Below are positions 48,556 through 58,199 of a DNA stretch of 64,000 nt, in pieces. Location of the stretch: positions 558,001 through 622,000 of the forward strand of contig NZ_JANUEQ010000002.1 of the NCBI RefSeq assembly GCF_024807845.1. Direction: 5' to 3'. Source of the stretch: Klebsiella sp. BIGb0407 (GTDB taxonomy: Bacteria; Pseudomonadota; Gammaproteobacteria; Enterobacterales; Enterobacteriaceae). Under the pieces are notes generated by a model. That model was not told where the DNA came from and searched no databases. It saw only the letters and a program-made list of their open reading frames with translations. How positions within the stretch are numbered: position 1 is the stretch's first letter; every line of letters begins with the position of its first letter. Both the position numbers and the translations under genes were made by a program.

Positions 48556-51500
48556 GTGCGCTCGATTATCGTTTTCCTGATGGCCTTGTGCCTCAGTATG
48601 GGGGCGGCGCACGCAGCTGTCGTCCCCGATTCAAAACAGGTTTCACAAGACCTTGAACAAGCTAAAGCCGCGAATAATACGCCTAATCAGGCGGAAATAG
48701 TCGAGGCCCTGCAGTCTGCCCAAAATGCGCTTGAAGAGCGTAAAGGTTCGCTCGAACGCGCTGAACAGTATCAACAGGCGATAGACAATTTCCCAAAACT
48801 GTCACAAACCCTGCGTAAACAGATTGCAGCTATCCAGGATGAGCCGCAGAAAGCGCCTGCCAATTTGTCCACTGACGCCTTAAACCAGGAAATACTGCAA
48901 GTCAGTAGCCAGTTGCTGGATAAGAGCCGCCTTGCACAGCAAGAACAAGAGCGAGTCCGCGATATCACGGACTCGTTAGGCCAGTTGCCTCAGCAACAAA
49001 CGGATATTCGTCGCCAGCTCAGTGATATTGACCGCCGCGTCGGTTCACAGCCCGCCACGGGCTCGGCATTGATTCAGGCCCAGCATACATCATTGCTGGC
49101 AGAAGCGGCTCGCCTGAAAGCCCTGGTTGATGAACTGGAACTGGCTCAACTATCAGCCAATAATCGCCAGGAACTCGCGCGGATGCGTGCGGAGCTTGCG
49201 ACTAAACAAAGTACTTTGCTGGACAGCTACCTTCAGTCTCTGCGTAATCAGCTCAATACTCAGCGCCAGCGTGAAGCAGAGCAGGCCCTGGAAAGTACCG
49301 AGCAACTGGCAGAAGCCAGTGAAAATTTACCGCCAGCCATTACTGAACAGTTTAAAACTAACCGTGAACTCTCCCAGTCGCTGAATCAGCAAGCTCAGCG
49401 TATGGAGCTCGTCGCTTCCCAGCAGCGTCAGGCCTATACGCAAACCGTTCAGGTTCGTCAGGCTCTGAATACCTTACGTGAACAGGCCCAATGGCTGGGG
49501 ATGTCCAACGTATTAGGTGAGGCTTTACGTGCCCAGGTGGCACGTCTGCCTGAAATGCCTAAACCTCAGCAGTTAGATACCGAGCTGGCTCAGCTCAGGG
49601 TTCAACGCCTCTACTATGAAGATTTGCTGAATAAACAGGCTGAATTACGCCAGACTCGTCAGCCGGATGGCGAACCTCTGACCGCAGAACAAAACCGTAT
49701 TCTCAATGCCCAGTTGCGTACTCAACGCGGGCTACTCGACTCTTTACTGAAAGGTGGCGATACCCTGATACTTGAGCTGACTAAACTTAAAGTCGCCAAT
49801 AGTCAGCTTGAGGATGCCCTTAAAGAGGTCAACGAAGCCACTCACCGTTATCTGTTCTGGACATCGGATGTCAGGCCCGTTGGTCTGGACTGGCCGCTGG
49901 ATATTGCGCACGCTTTACGCAGCCTGGTTTCGCTGGATACCTTCAGCCAGCTGGGTAAAGCTTTTATCATGATGGTAACCAGTAAAGAGACGATAGCCCC
50001 TCTGTTTGGCGCTCTCATTCTGGTGGGCTTCAGCGTCAGCTCGCGCCGCCATTTCAACCAGTTCCTTGAACGCTCCAGCGCCAAAGTCGGTAAAGTCACT
50101 CAGGATCACTTTAGCCTGACGCTACGTAATGTCTTCTGGTCTATTCTGGTTGCCCTGCCCTTGCCAATACTCTGGGCAACATTAGGACATGGCTTACGCG
50201 AGGCCTGGCCTTATCCTACTGCGGTGGCAATTGGTGAAGGCGTCACGGCAACGGTTCCGCTGCTGTGGGGCGTGATGATTTGCGCTATTTTCGCCCGCCC
50301 GAACGGACTGTTTATCGTTCATTTTGGCTGGCGCCGTGAAAGCGTTGCCCGGGCTATGCGCTACTACATTATGAGCATCGGCTTTATTGTGCCGCTGATA
50401 ATGGCGCTTATCATGTTCAATAACCTCAATGACCGGGAATTTTCGCCTACGCTCGGCAGGCTATGCTTTATTCTGATCTGCGGTGCATTAGCCATGGTCA
50501 CCCTGAGCCTGAAACGTGCCGGACTGCCGCTTTATCTCGACAAACAGGGGAATGGCGAAAATCTGATCAACACCCTGCTGTGGAACCTGATGATCAGCGC
50601 GCCGCTGGCCGCTATTCTGGCCTCTCTGGTGGGTTATCTGGCAACCGCCCAGGCCCTGCTGGCGCGAATGGAAACCTCTGTCGCCATCTGGTTTGCCCTG
50701 TTGGTTATCTACCATATTATCCGCCGCTGGATGCTGATTCAGCGCCGTCGCCTGGCTTTTGATCGTGCAAGACAGCGACGCGCAGAGATCCTCGCTCAGC
50801 GAGCACGGGGTGAAGAAGATCCAACGCACTCTCACAGTACAGAAGGCACCATCGACAATGTTGATGAAACAGAAGTCGATCTCGATACCATCAGTGTTCA
50901 GTCGTTAAAACTGGTTCGATCTATTCTGACCTTAATTGCCTTGCTGTCTGTCATTGTTCTGTGGTCGGAAATTCACTCCGCTTTTGGCTTCCTCGGTAAT
51001 ATTACCTTATGGGATGTCACGTCAAGCGTACAGGGGGTTGAGAGCATTGAGCCGATTACCCTCAGTTCGGTATTAATAGCCATATTGGTCTTAATCATCA
51101 CCGTTCAGCTGGTACGTAATCTTCCCGCCTTGCTTGAACTGGCTATTCTCCAGCATCTGGATCTGACGCCAGGCACCGGGTATGCCATTACCACTATCAC
51201 CAAATATTTACTGATGCTGATAGGCAGTCTGGTGGGCTTCTCGCTGGTGGGTATTGAGTGGTCGAAACTGCAATGGCTGGTCGCTGCACTGAGCGTCGGG
51301 TTAGGTTTTGGCTTACAACAGATCTTCGCCAACTTTGTTTCTGGCCTGATTATTCTGTTTGAAAAACCGATTCGTATTGGCGATACCGTGACGATCCGTG
51401 ACTTAACCGGAACAGTGGCACGTATTAATACACGTGCTACCACCATCAGTGACTGGGATCGTAAAGAGATTATCGTACCTAACCAGGCCTTTATCACCGA

Positions 51501-51882
51501 ACAGTTCATCAACTGGTCGCTTTCTGACTCAGTGACGCGTGTGGTACTGACGATTCCGGCTCCGGCAGATGCAAATACCGAGGAAGTGGCAAAAATTTTA
51601 CTACAAGCCGCAGAACGCTGTTCACTGGTGCTGGATAACCCACCGCCGGAAGCTTTCCTGGTCAATCTTCAGCAAGGTATTCAGATTTTCGATTTGCGTA
51701 TCTTTGCAGCGGAAATGGGGCATCGTATGCCACTGCGTCATGAAATCCACGAGCATATCCTGCAAGGGTTCCGCGAGCATAATATCGAAATGCCATTCCC
51801 ACCGGTACAAATGCGTATGGATACTTTGCGTACTCAGGCGCTGAAATCTGTGGTTCAAGGTGGCACTATGCCGGGTATTTAA
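48556..51882 (+). CDS. mscM: Mechanosensitive channel MscM (YjeP)
   Basis: The 1108-residue protein (E. coli 1107) starts at GTG with a signal peptide (MRSIIVFLMALCLSMGAAHA). A periplasmic coiled-coil region follows (about 25-440, many Gln/Leu/Arg repeats). A set of about eleven membrane spans covers 475-900. The MscS core has the pore helix WLVAALSVGLGFGLQQIFANFVSGLIILFEKPIRIGD near 915-950, and a cytoplasmic vestibule. It opens under membrane tension during hypo-osmotic shock. The E. coli genes that follow (epmA region) are absent here, so this is the end of the syntenic block. Confidence 0.95.
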   Translation: MRSIIVFLMALCLSMGAAHAAVVPDSKQVSQDLEQAKAANNTPNQAEIVEALQSAQNALEERKGSLERAEQYQQAIDNFPKLSQTLRKQIAAIQDEPQKAPANLSTDALNQEILQVSSQLLDKSRLAQQEQERVRDITDSLGQLPQQQTDIRRQLSDIDRRVGSQPATGSALIQAQHTSLLAEAARLKALVDELELAQLSANNRQELARMRAELATKQSTLLDSYLQSLRNQLNTQRQREAEQALESTEQLAEASENLPPAITEQFKTNRELSQSLNQQAQRMELVASQQRQAYTQTVQVRQALNTLREQAQWLGMSNVLGEALRAQVARLPEMPKPQQLDTELAQLRVQRLYYEDLLNKQAELRQTRQPDGEPLTAEQNRILNAQLRTQRGLLDSLLKGGDTLILELTKLKVANSQLEDALKEVNEATHRYLFWTSDVRPVGLDWPLDIAHALRSLVSLDTFSQLGKAFIMMVTSKETIAPLFGALILVGFSVSSRRHFNQFLERSSAKVGKVTQDHFSLTLRNVFWSILVALPLPILWATLGHGLREAWPYPTAVAIGEGVTATVPLLWGVMICAIFARPNGLFIVHFGWRRESVARAMRYYIMSIGFIVPLIMALIMFNNLNDREFSPTLGRLCFILICGALAMVTLSLKRAGLPLYLDKQGNGENLINTLLWNLMISAPLAAILASLVGYLATAQALLARMETSVAIWFALLVIYHIIRRWMLIQRRRLAFDRARQRRAEILAQRARGEEDPTHSHSTEGTIDNVDETEVDLDTISVQSLKLVRSILTLIALLSVIVLWSEIHSAFGFLGNITLWDVTSSVQGVESIEPITLSSVLIAILVLIITVQLVRNLPALLELAILQHLDLTPGTGYAITTITKYLLMLIGSLVGFSLVGIEWSKLQWLVAALSVGLGFGLQQIFANFVSGLIILFEKPIRIGDTVTIRDLTGTVARINTRATTISDWDRKEIIVPNQAFITEQFINWSLSDSVTRVVLTIPAPADANTEEVAKILLQAAERCSLVLDNPPPEAFLVNLQQGIQIFDLRIFAAEMGHRMPLRHEIHEHILQGFREHNIEMPFPPVQMRMDTLRTQALKSVVQGGTMPGI

Positions 51883-51895
51883 TGGCATAGAGAAA

Positions 51896-51927
51896 CGATC
51901 GGTGACGCTTTAAAAGGTCACCGATCG
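51896..51927. terminator. Stem-loop between convergent mscM and yhaJ
   Basis: Perfect 11-bp arms (51896-51906 and 51917-51927, CGATCGGTGAC and its complement) enclose a 10-nt loop in the 55-bp gap. No strong T-run, but the position between converging genes supports a bidirectional terminator. Confidence 0.5.
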
Positions 51928-51937
51928 GGGCTGGTAT

Positions 51938-52828
51938 TTATTTCAGGATCTTAGGGATCTCACGCAGACACCAGGCCTTCGCTTCTCCCATACTGTCACG
52001 TCGCCAGGCCATAATAATATCGATTTCATGGGTTGTTTCAGGGCTGACAACCCGTAAACGACCTTCGGCAATATCACGTTCAACCAGTGCATAAGGCATG
52101 GTTGCCACACCCAGTCCGGCAAGCAACGCCCGGCGCTTATTTTCCATCGAGCTAATGGTTAAACGGGGTTGTTTATCCAGCAGCTCTACCGTCAGCACCG
52201 GTCTTTCACGAGCGGTATCCGCTATCGCGATACCGCGATACTTTATTCTGGTCGCTTCCGCGAGCGGTTCCGGTTCGAGATGAATAGGATGGTCAGGAGC
52301 AGCCACCTGTACGTTCATTAATTTATATAATTTACGGCTATTAATTTCCGAGGATGAACGGAAATGCATATCCGGGGCAATGACAATATCTGCCCGGCCT
52401 TGTTCCAGACGTTCCCAGGCTCCAGCCAGAACTTCAGAAACAATAGACAGCTGCGTCTTCGATTTTTCTGCTAATTTTTCGACTAACGGGAAGAGTTTCT
52501 CTGCCGGGATTAACGCTTCGGTGACAATCGTCAGATGCGTTTCCCAGCCACGCGCGAGGGCTTCTGCGTCGGTGGTCAGCTTATCAGCGGCCTCCAGTAA
52601 AATACGTCCTCTTTCCAGCAACATACGGCCAACATTGGTAAATTTGGTTCGATGTCCTGAACGGTCAAAGAGCACGACATCCAGCTCTTCTTCAAGTTTT
52701 TGCATAGTATAACTGAGTGCAGAAGGGACTCTTCCCAACTCATCAGCCGCAGCAGCGAAGCTACCCCGCCTGTCAATGGCGTCCATTACTCTCAGCGCTT
52801 CCAGCGTTAATGCTCTCTCTTTTGCCAT
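51938..52828 (-). CDS. yhaJ: LysR-family regulator YhaJ
   Basis: The 296-residue protein is nearly identical to E. coli YhaJ over its first 100 residues (winged helix RGSFAAAADELGRVPSALSY). The substrate-binding domain covers about 90-290 (RADIVIAPDMHFRSSSEINSRKLY). E. coli YhaJ activates yhaK and yqjF, responds to aromatic breakdown products such as those of dinitrotoluene, and controls virulence genes in pathogens. The divergent partner yhaK confirms identity. In E. coli the pair lies elsewhere, so it has moved relative to mscM. Confidence 0.93.
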   Translation of the reverse strand: MAKERALTLEALRVMDAIDRRGSFAAAADELGRVPSALSYTMQKLEEELDVVLFDRSGHRTKFTNVGRMLLERGRILLEAADKLTTDAEALARGWETHLTIVTEALIPAEKLFPLVEKLAEKSKTQLSIVSEVLAGAWERLEQGRADIVIAPDMHFRSSSEINSRKLYKLMNVQVAAPDHPIHLEPEPLAEATRIKYRGIAIADTARERPVLTVELLDKQPRLTISSMENKRRALLAGLGVATMPYALVERDIAEGRLRVVSPETTHEIDIIMAWRRDSMGEAKAWCLREIPKILK

Positions 52829-52889
52829 TTGAGTCTCATTCAGTAAATTTGACGATAGTGTGCAGATTAACTAGCTAACAATACGGCGT

Positions 52890-52912
52890 CTATACCTCTA
52901 CCATAAGTATAG
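52890..52912. promoter_or_regulatory. LysR-type operator between yhaJ and yhaK
   Basis: A perfect dyad CTATAC-N11-GTATAG (52890-52895 and 52907-52912) lies 22 bp before the yhaK start. It has the T-N11-A geometry typical of LysR binding sites, so it is the likely YhaJ site. Confidence 0.55.
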
Positions 52913-52933
52913 CTTAAAAAGAGGTAATCAATA

Positions 52934-53641
52934 ATGATCACAATAAGAGCAGCTAAGCAGTGTGGCGAAGCCGATTACGGCTGGTTAAAAGCGCGCTATA
53001 CCTTTTCCTTTGGACACTATTTTGACCCTAAATTACTGGGCTATGCATCTCTGCGTGTACTTAACCAGGAGGTTTTGGCCCCGGGCACGTCGTTACAACC
53101 CAGAAGTTATCCTAAAGTCGATATCCTCAACCTGGTACTGGAAGGAGAAGCGGAATATCGGGATACCGAGGGAAATCATGTCCAGGTGAAAACCGGCGAA
53201 GCGGTATTATTATCAGCCCAGCCAGGGGTCAGCTATAGCGAACATAATATTAGTAAGAAAAATTCGCTGACACGTATGCAGCTTTGGCTGGAAGCCTGTC
53301 CGGAAGGGGATAACCCTTTAATCCAAAAAATTACGCTGAATAATCAGTCCCAGCAACTGATTGCGGCTATTGATGGCGGAAAAACGCTGTTACAGCTACG
53401 CCAGAATATCAGAGTGCATCACCTGAACCTGAAAGCAGGTCAGCAGCAAAGTATTTCATTGCAGGGATCACACGCTTATTTTCAGTCCATTCATGGCACA
53501 GTCACCGCAACGGCTGCGGAAAGAGGCATCGATTTAACCTGTGGTGATGGCGCTTTTATCTGTGACGAACAGAAAGTAACTCTGGAAGCCAGCACCCCGC
53601 TAAGAGCGCTGCTGATTGATTTGCCCGCTTTAACGGTGTGA
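52934..53641 (+). CDS. yhaK: Pirin-related bicupin YhaK
   Basis: The 235-residue protein closely matches E. coli YhaK, a two-cupin pirin-like protein: DYGWLKARYTFSFGHYFDPKLLGYASLRVLN. E. coli YhaK has been proposed as a redox or oxidative-stress marker, and structurally lacks a full metal site. A GAGGT site lies about 10 bp before the ATG. It is activated by YhaJ in E. coli; the perfect dyad upstream supports the same here. Confidence 0.92.
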   Translation: MITIRAAKQCGEADYGWLKARYTFSFGHYFDPKLLGYASLRVLNQEVLAPGTSLQPRSYPKVDILNLVLEGEAEYRDTEGNHVQVKTGEAVLLSAQPGVSYSEHNISKKNSLTRMQLWLEACPEGDNPLIQKITLNNQSQQLIAAIDGGKTLLQLRQNIRVHHLNLKAGQQQSISLQGSHAYFQSIHGTVTATAAERGIDLTCGDGAFICDEQKVTLEASTPLRALLIDLPALTV

Positions 53642-53745
53642 TTAATGCAGTCTGGACTCACGTCCAGCTTCTGCTGTTTTATGTCCATATAATACATTTT
53701 GCAGATTGCGCGTTACCTCTATGATCCTTAAAAAAAGGAGGTAAT

Positions 53746-54366
53746 GTGGAAATTACAGTATGGTTTTACTTCGCTATTGCTTGTTTTGGACTCGCGCTGA
53801 CCCCAGGACCCAATGCAATGCTGGTGATGACTCACAGCGTCAGGTTCGGACCTGCCGTGGCCTTTTATACGGTTACCGGAGGCGTTCTGTCCTTTATCGG
53901 ACTAATGGTCATTTCGCTGTTTGGTATCGATGCTTTACTGAAGGCCTATCCTGCTGCACTCAGTTATATCAAACTAGGTGGTGGTCTCTATCTTATTGGG
54001 TTAGGAATAAGACAGTGGATGCTACGCAAGATTGACATCAATCAGCCCGTTGCGAGCATAAGTGGGGGAACAAAATTAACGCTGTTCGCCCAGGGCGCTA
54101 TCTCAGCCGCATCAAATCCAAAAGTTTTCTTATTCTTTGCGGCCTTTCTGACGCAATTTATTAATCCACACCAGGATCTGCTCAGTCAGTTTATTGTTAT
54201 GGTCATTACCTTTGCTCTGGCAGAATTTATTGTCGAAATGGCCATTAATTTAACCGCAGGACGCTTTCGTGCCAGTCTGGCTAAACATGGACAATATTTC
54301 TGCTTTTTCTGTGGTGCACTTTTTATCATCATCGGCGTTATTGTTCTGCTTACCGGGCTACTATAG
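53746..54366 (+). CDS. LysE/RhtB-family amino-acid exporter
   Basis: The 206-residue protein has six predicted spans and the LysE-family signature: FGLALTPGPNAMLVMTHSVRFG near the N-terminus and the GLYLIGLGIRQW and GAISAASNPKVFLFFAAFL segments. It starts at GTG with an excellent AGGAGG (about 53736-53741). It should export amino acids, homoserine lactones or related metabolites; the substrate is unknown. A GlxA-type regulator follows after 30 bp and is probably co-transcribed, likely controlling this exporter. Confidence 0.87.
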   Translation: MEITVWFYFAIACFGLALTPGPNAMLVMTHSVRFGPAVAFYTVTGGVLSFIGLMVISLFGIDALLKAYPAALSYIKLGGGLYLIGLGIRQWMLRKIDINQPVASISGGTKLTLFAQGAISAASNPKVFLFFAAFLTQFINPHQDLLSQFIVMVITFALAEFIVEMAINLTAGRFRASLAKHGQYFCFFCGALFIIIGVIVLLTGLL

Positions 54367-54396
54367 CGGTACAAATATTATTTGTGGGAGGAAAAG

Positions 54397-55380
54397 GTGC
54401 CTGGTCAGGATCCCGTTAAATTTATACTTCTGCTGATGCCTGGCTTCTCATTACTCTCTTTAGGAGGGTTTCTCGATAAGCTGAGATTCTCTGGAGATGA
54501 TGAAGATTACAGCCGGCAAATTACCTGCACCTGGAGCCTGGCATCGCTGTCCGGAACCCAGGTAGTGGCCAGCTGTGGTGCGATATTGTTACCTGACAGC
54601 TCCCTTGATGACTTGAACATATCGCAAAAAATCTGCGACTACTTTGTTATCTTTGGCGGGAATAATCCCGCCAAAGTGATAACAGAGGCGCCGCTTTATC
54701 GTCCTGCTTTGAGAAAGCTCAGAAATAAAAGTATTACTCTGGTTAGCGTGGATAATGCGGCATTTTTGCTGGCAGCCTGCGACATGGTGAAAAAGAGCAT
54801 TCTGGTACACTGGCGGCATGCTAACGAGTTCACAGAAGCCTTTCCTTTACTTACCCCTGTTACTGATAAAAATGTGCACGAGGAAACTACAATAGTTTCA
54901 TGCCCCGGGGGGAATGCGACCATCGAACTGGCCACTTTTCTGCTGGAAAAAAGATTGGGGAGTAGCAGAGCGATGAAAGGGCTTTCAGATATGCTGGTTG
55001 CGGGTTTTGCCCCACCATCAAGTCTGACCTGGAACCATGCCGATCTTCAGAATATGCCCGCCACGGTAAGAAACGCGATGATTTTTATGCGTAAAAATAT
55101 TAACGCTTATCTTAGCGCCGATGATATTGCCGATCGCTGCGGACTATCCCGGAGACAGCTGGATCGCTGTCTGTTTACTGAAACAGGGCTTACCACTCAC
55201 CAGTTCTATAGCGAAATGAAGTTCAACTACGCCTGCTGGCTGATGTTACGGACAACCCGTACATTAGCTCAAATTGCGGCAGACTGCGGTTTTACCGATA
55301 CGTCCCATTTCAGCCGGCATTTTAGTCGCAGAACCGGTACTCCTCCAGCACGATGGCGGCAGATAAATCGTTTATCCTGA
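54397..55380 (+). CDS. GlxA-type AraC regulator with DJ-1/PfpI-like domain
   Basis: About 327 residues from the GTG at 54397, preceded by GGGAGG at 5-6 nt; a TTG at 54382 is inside that site and unlikely. The N-terminal half is a DJ-1/PfpI-like domain (LLMPGFSLLSLGGFLDKLRF, DYFVIFGGNNP; nucleophile position reads SVDNAAFLLA, without a clear Cys). The C-terminal AraC HTH pair follows (YLSADDIADRCGLSRRQLDR and TLAQIAADCGFTDTSHFSRHF). It resembles regulators of choline/carnitine or amino-acid metabolism. It lies after the LysE exporter. Confidence 0.85.
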   Translation: MPGQDPVKFILLLMPGFSLLSLGGFLDKLRFSGDDEDYSRQITCTWSLASLSGTQVVASCGAILLPDSSLDDLNISQKICDYFVIFGGNNPAKVITEAPLYRPALRKLRNKSITLVSVDNAAFLLAACDMVKKSILVHWRHANEFTEAFPLLTPVTDKNVHEETTIVSCPGGNATIELATFLLEKRLGSSRAMKGLSDMLVAGFAPPSSLTWNHADLQNMPATVRNAMIFMRKNINAYLSADDIADRCGLSRRQLDRCLFTETGLTTHQFYSEMKFNYACWLMLRTTRTLAQIAADCGFTDTSHFSRHFSRRTGTPPARWRQINRLS

Positions 55381-55467
55381 CAAAATCTCTCTGACCGCCT
55401 GTGCGACAGGCGTTGCATCTGATATATGTTGTAGCTGTTTTTTCTCATCCATCAGCTAAGGAATGTC

Positions 55468-55779
55468 ATGCAAACCTATATCAGTAAGAATTTCACCGCC
55501 GAGAAGGCCTGGGGAGCAACCGACATCGCAAATTTTGATGGCACTACCGTCAGACTACACTGGACAGATAAGCCCTATAAATGGCATATCAACGATGGCC
55601 AGGAAGTTTTTGCCGTGATGGATGGTGAAGTTGAAATGCATTACAAAGAAGCAGGCGAAATTAAGACAGTCCTGTTATCGACCGGTGATATTTTTTATGC
55701 CAGCGTCGGAACAGAACATATCGCCCACCCGGTGGGTGCAGCAAGGGTTCTGGTGATTGAGAAAGAAGGTTCTGTTTAA
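55468..55779 (+). CDS. Small cupin-domain protein
   Basis: The 103-residue protein is a single cupin barrel. Metal-ligand-like residues lie in KPYKWHINDGQEVFAVMDGE and HYKEAG, then GDIFYASVGTEHIAHPVG (second His pair). AAGGA precedes the ATG at about 7 nt. Small cupins of this type are isomerases, binding proteins or enzymes of unknown substrate. It lies 87 bp after the GlxA-type gene and may be read through. Confidence 0.82.
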   Translation: MQTYISKNFTAEKAWGATDIANFDGTTVRLHWTDKPYKWHINDGQEVFAVMDGEVEMHYKEAGEIKTVLLSTGDIFYASVGTEHIAHPVGAARVLVIEKEGSV

Positions 55780-55811
55780 GCTCGGGTAGTGACAAAACAG
55801 AGAACAATATA

Positions 55812-55836
55812 TTCCGTGTAGTAAAACTGCACGGAA
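55812..55836. terminator. Stem-loop between the cupin gene and yidZ
   Basis: Arms TTCCGTGTAG (55812-55821) and CTGCACGGAA (55827-55836) form a 10-bp stem with one wobble pair and a 5-nt loop. It lies in the 78-bp gap between converging genes, with weak T-tracts. Confidence 0.45.
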
Positions 55837-55857
55837 ATGAGACAAGATGTATAGGTT

Positions 55858-56817
55858 TTAAAGCAGGTTGCTATAGAGCATCTTAAGCGTTTTCCTTAAC
55901 CAAATAACTCTTGGGTTATGACTGTTACGTTTATGCCAGAGCAATGTAAATGGAACCCTTAATTTATCAGACAGCTCTGGGTCAAGAGGTAATGGACGAG
56001 CTACCAGCGGTAGGTTGTGGAGCTGGTTATAGCGCTGACAATAACGCGGTGCTATCGTCAATAATTCATGGTCTGGCTGAGCCGCAATGAAAAGAGATTG
56101 CTCAAATCCAGGCATACTCAATGCCAGATGTCGCTGGCGCCCCATTTCTTGCAAAACATAATCCAGAGCCCAACGATCGTTCTGTTCCCAGCAGGTATTA
56201 ATGTGTGAATAGCGCAGAAATGTCTCCAGATTCCATTCATCACGTAATGCCGGATGATCTTCCCGAAGCCAGACACAAGGCAAATCAGAAAACAGAACTT
56301 CATGATCTATCGATAACGGCAGCAAACTGAGTGATTCTCGTGACCGCGGGTGACTTTCTCTCCCCGTCAGTGCAATATCCACTTCCCCGCGAGTTATCGC
56401 ATCCAGAGAGTCATAATCCCAGTTACGTATTTTTATCACCGCCTGAGGATAACGCTCACGGATCTGCGTTGATAATGAGCCAAACATAATCATTATTAAT
56501 GATGACTCCGCAGCAATCTCAAAACTGAGACCACTTGGTGCATCATGGTTTACTTTATCAATCAGCTGACTTCCTCTCTGTAACCAATCTGCAAGATCCT
56601 TTTCCATACTCACCATCAACGCCGTAGGAGAGATCCCAAGAGGCGTATTTACAAATAAAGGATCATCAAACCAGTCCCTGAGTTTCGAGAGCGATTTACT
56701 CATTGCAGAAGGCGTCACATTCATCAGCTTTGCCGCTCTACTCACGCTACGTTCTTGCATCAAAAGCTGTAAACATAACAACAAATTAAGATTGAGGCTG
56801 GTAATGGGCTTTTTCAT
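55858..56817 (-). CDS. yidZ: LysR-family regulator YidZ
   Basis: The 319-residue protein equals E. coli YidZ in length and matches it closely ([71 protein letters not shown]). YidZ has been linked to anaerobic nitric-oxide protection in E. coli, but its targets are poorly known. Its start lies 32 bp inside the 3' end of mdtL, and the E. coli pair is likewise adjacent. No tnaAB genes are nearby, unlike E. coli. Confidence 0.92.
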   Translation of the reverse strand: MKKPITSLNLNLLLCLQLLMQERSVSRAAKLMNVTPSAMSKSLSKLRDWFDDPLFVNTPLGISPTALMVSMEKDLADWLQRGSQLIDKVNHDAPSGLSFEIAAESSLIMIMFGSLSTQIRERYPQAVIKIRNWDYDSLDAITRGEVDIALTGRESHPRSRESLSLLPLSIDHEVLFSDLPCVWLREDHPALRDEWNLETFLRYSHINTCWEQNDRWALDYVLQEMGRQRHLALSMPGFEQSLFIAAQPDHELLTIAPRYCQRYNQLHNLPLVARPLPLDPELSDKLRVPFTLLWHKRNSHNPRVIWLRKTLKMLYSNLL

Positions 56818-57964
56818 TGTCAGGTAGAGGCCTGTTGTGGGGAAAAAGAAGAATGAGTAAAAGGCTCATAATGCTGCAACCAAGCAAGACGCTAATCAAC
56901 ATATTCAATGATGCAAAACCTGCCATTGCCGAGAATGAGATCCATAATGACGAACCGCAAACCTGAGCAATGCCAAGGATCGAACTCGCTGCTCCTGCAC
57001 GCCGGGAAAATGGCCCAAGGGACTGGCTTATTGTCACACCAAACCCTAATGGAAACCCTGCACAAAGAATAAATAAACCAACAATAATCATCACTTCAGT
57101 CGTGCTGATTATCAGTATCAATCCTGCCGTCAAAAATAATACCTGAGAAGCAATCATTAACGTGCGGGGTTGCAAAATATTTAGAATAAAGGGTGTGGAA
57201 AACGACATAATCATACTAATGACAGAGGTTATTACCATAACCAAGGCATATTCACTACGTTCAAAATGCATATTTTCCATGAACAGAACGGGTGAAGTAT
57301 TCACGAAAGTCAGAATGACAGAAATGCTGAGTGTTGCTATCACCACACGGCTGATAAAAAAGCGAGCAGAAAGAGATTCTGTTTCAGGACCTTCAAAAAT
57401 GAATGTCACTGATTGTTCCTGTCGGGTTTCCTTCAGGATAAAAACAGACAAAATAAGAACGATGGCCCCCATAGCGGACATAAGACAAAACAGACTTTGC
57501 CAGGGAAAATGACGCATCAGTAAGTAACCAAGCACCGGAGCCAGTACCGGTATAATGCAGATGATCCCGTTAAGTAACGATAATACCTTTTCACGACGTT
57601 TATCGTTAAGCACATCGCGCATGATGGCATATGCAACGACGTAACAGCACCCGGCACCTAACCCCTGAACAAAACGACCGGTAATAAACGCCGAACCTGA
57701 CTGAGCAAATACACAAAACGCAGAGGCAAGAATAAAAATCAGCGCCCCGGCAATAGCGATAGGTTTCCGTCCTGACCTGTCGGCACCTTTACCAGCGAAA
57801 AACATCGCCAAGGCCATACCCGCCAGATAGAGAGAAAAAGCAAAGTGTAGCTGGGACTCACTGGCATTCAAATCCTGTGCTATCTCAGGAATACCAACAA
57901 GATACATATCAATACCCGTGGGATAGAGTAAAACGAGAGCAAAGCTACAAATGAGAAAACGCAC
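56786..57964 (-). CDS. mdtL: MFS multidrug efflux transporter MdtL
   Basis: About 392 residues from the GTG at 57964, which aligns with the E. coli MdtL start ([22 protein letters not shown]); an ATG at 58033 would add a 23-residue extension without ribosome-binding site. Twelve membrane spans. The MFS loop-2 motif reads [11 protein letters not shown], and motif C-like [14 protein letters not shown] is seen. MdtL confers some chloramphenicol resistance when overexpressed in E. coli. yidZ overlaps its 3' end and probably shares its transcript. Confidence 0.92.
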   Translation of the reverse strand: MRFLICSFALVLLYPTGIDMYLVGIPEIAQDLNASESQLHFAFSLYLAGMALAMFFAGKGADRSGRKPIAIAGALIFILASAFCVFAQSGSAFITGRFVQGLGAGCCYVVAYAIMRDVLNDKRREKVLSLLNGIICIIPVLAPVLGYLLMRHFPWQSLFCLMSAMGAIVLILSVFILKETRQEQSVTFIFEGPETESLSARFFISRVVIATLSISVILTFVNTSPVLFMENMHFERSEYALVMVITSVISMIMSFSTPFILNILQPRTLMIASQVLFLTAGLILIISTTEVMIIVGLFILCAGFPLGFGVTISQSLGPFSRRAGAASSILGIAQVCGSSLWISFSAMAGFASLNMLISVLLGCSIMSLLLILLFPHNRPLPDNEKAHYQPQS

Positions 57965-58199
57965 AATAATATCTCTGGAAGGGATAAAGAGCGCTAAGGA
58001 TAAGAGAAGCGTACCTGGAGAGCGAATTGCCATTCAGACAACAGTCTTTTCCTAAAAGGAAAAGACCGAAAAGAGGGAGAGGACAGGAATTACACTCCTT
58101 CTGGACTAACTAACTACAGGACACTATACTTTTAAAATCAAATAATAAATGTTTTAAAGTCAATCAGTAACATATGGATTGAGTCGTCTGGAGAGATTT

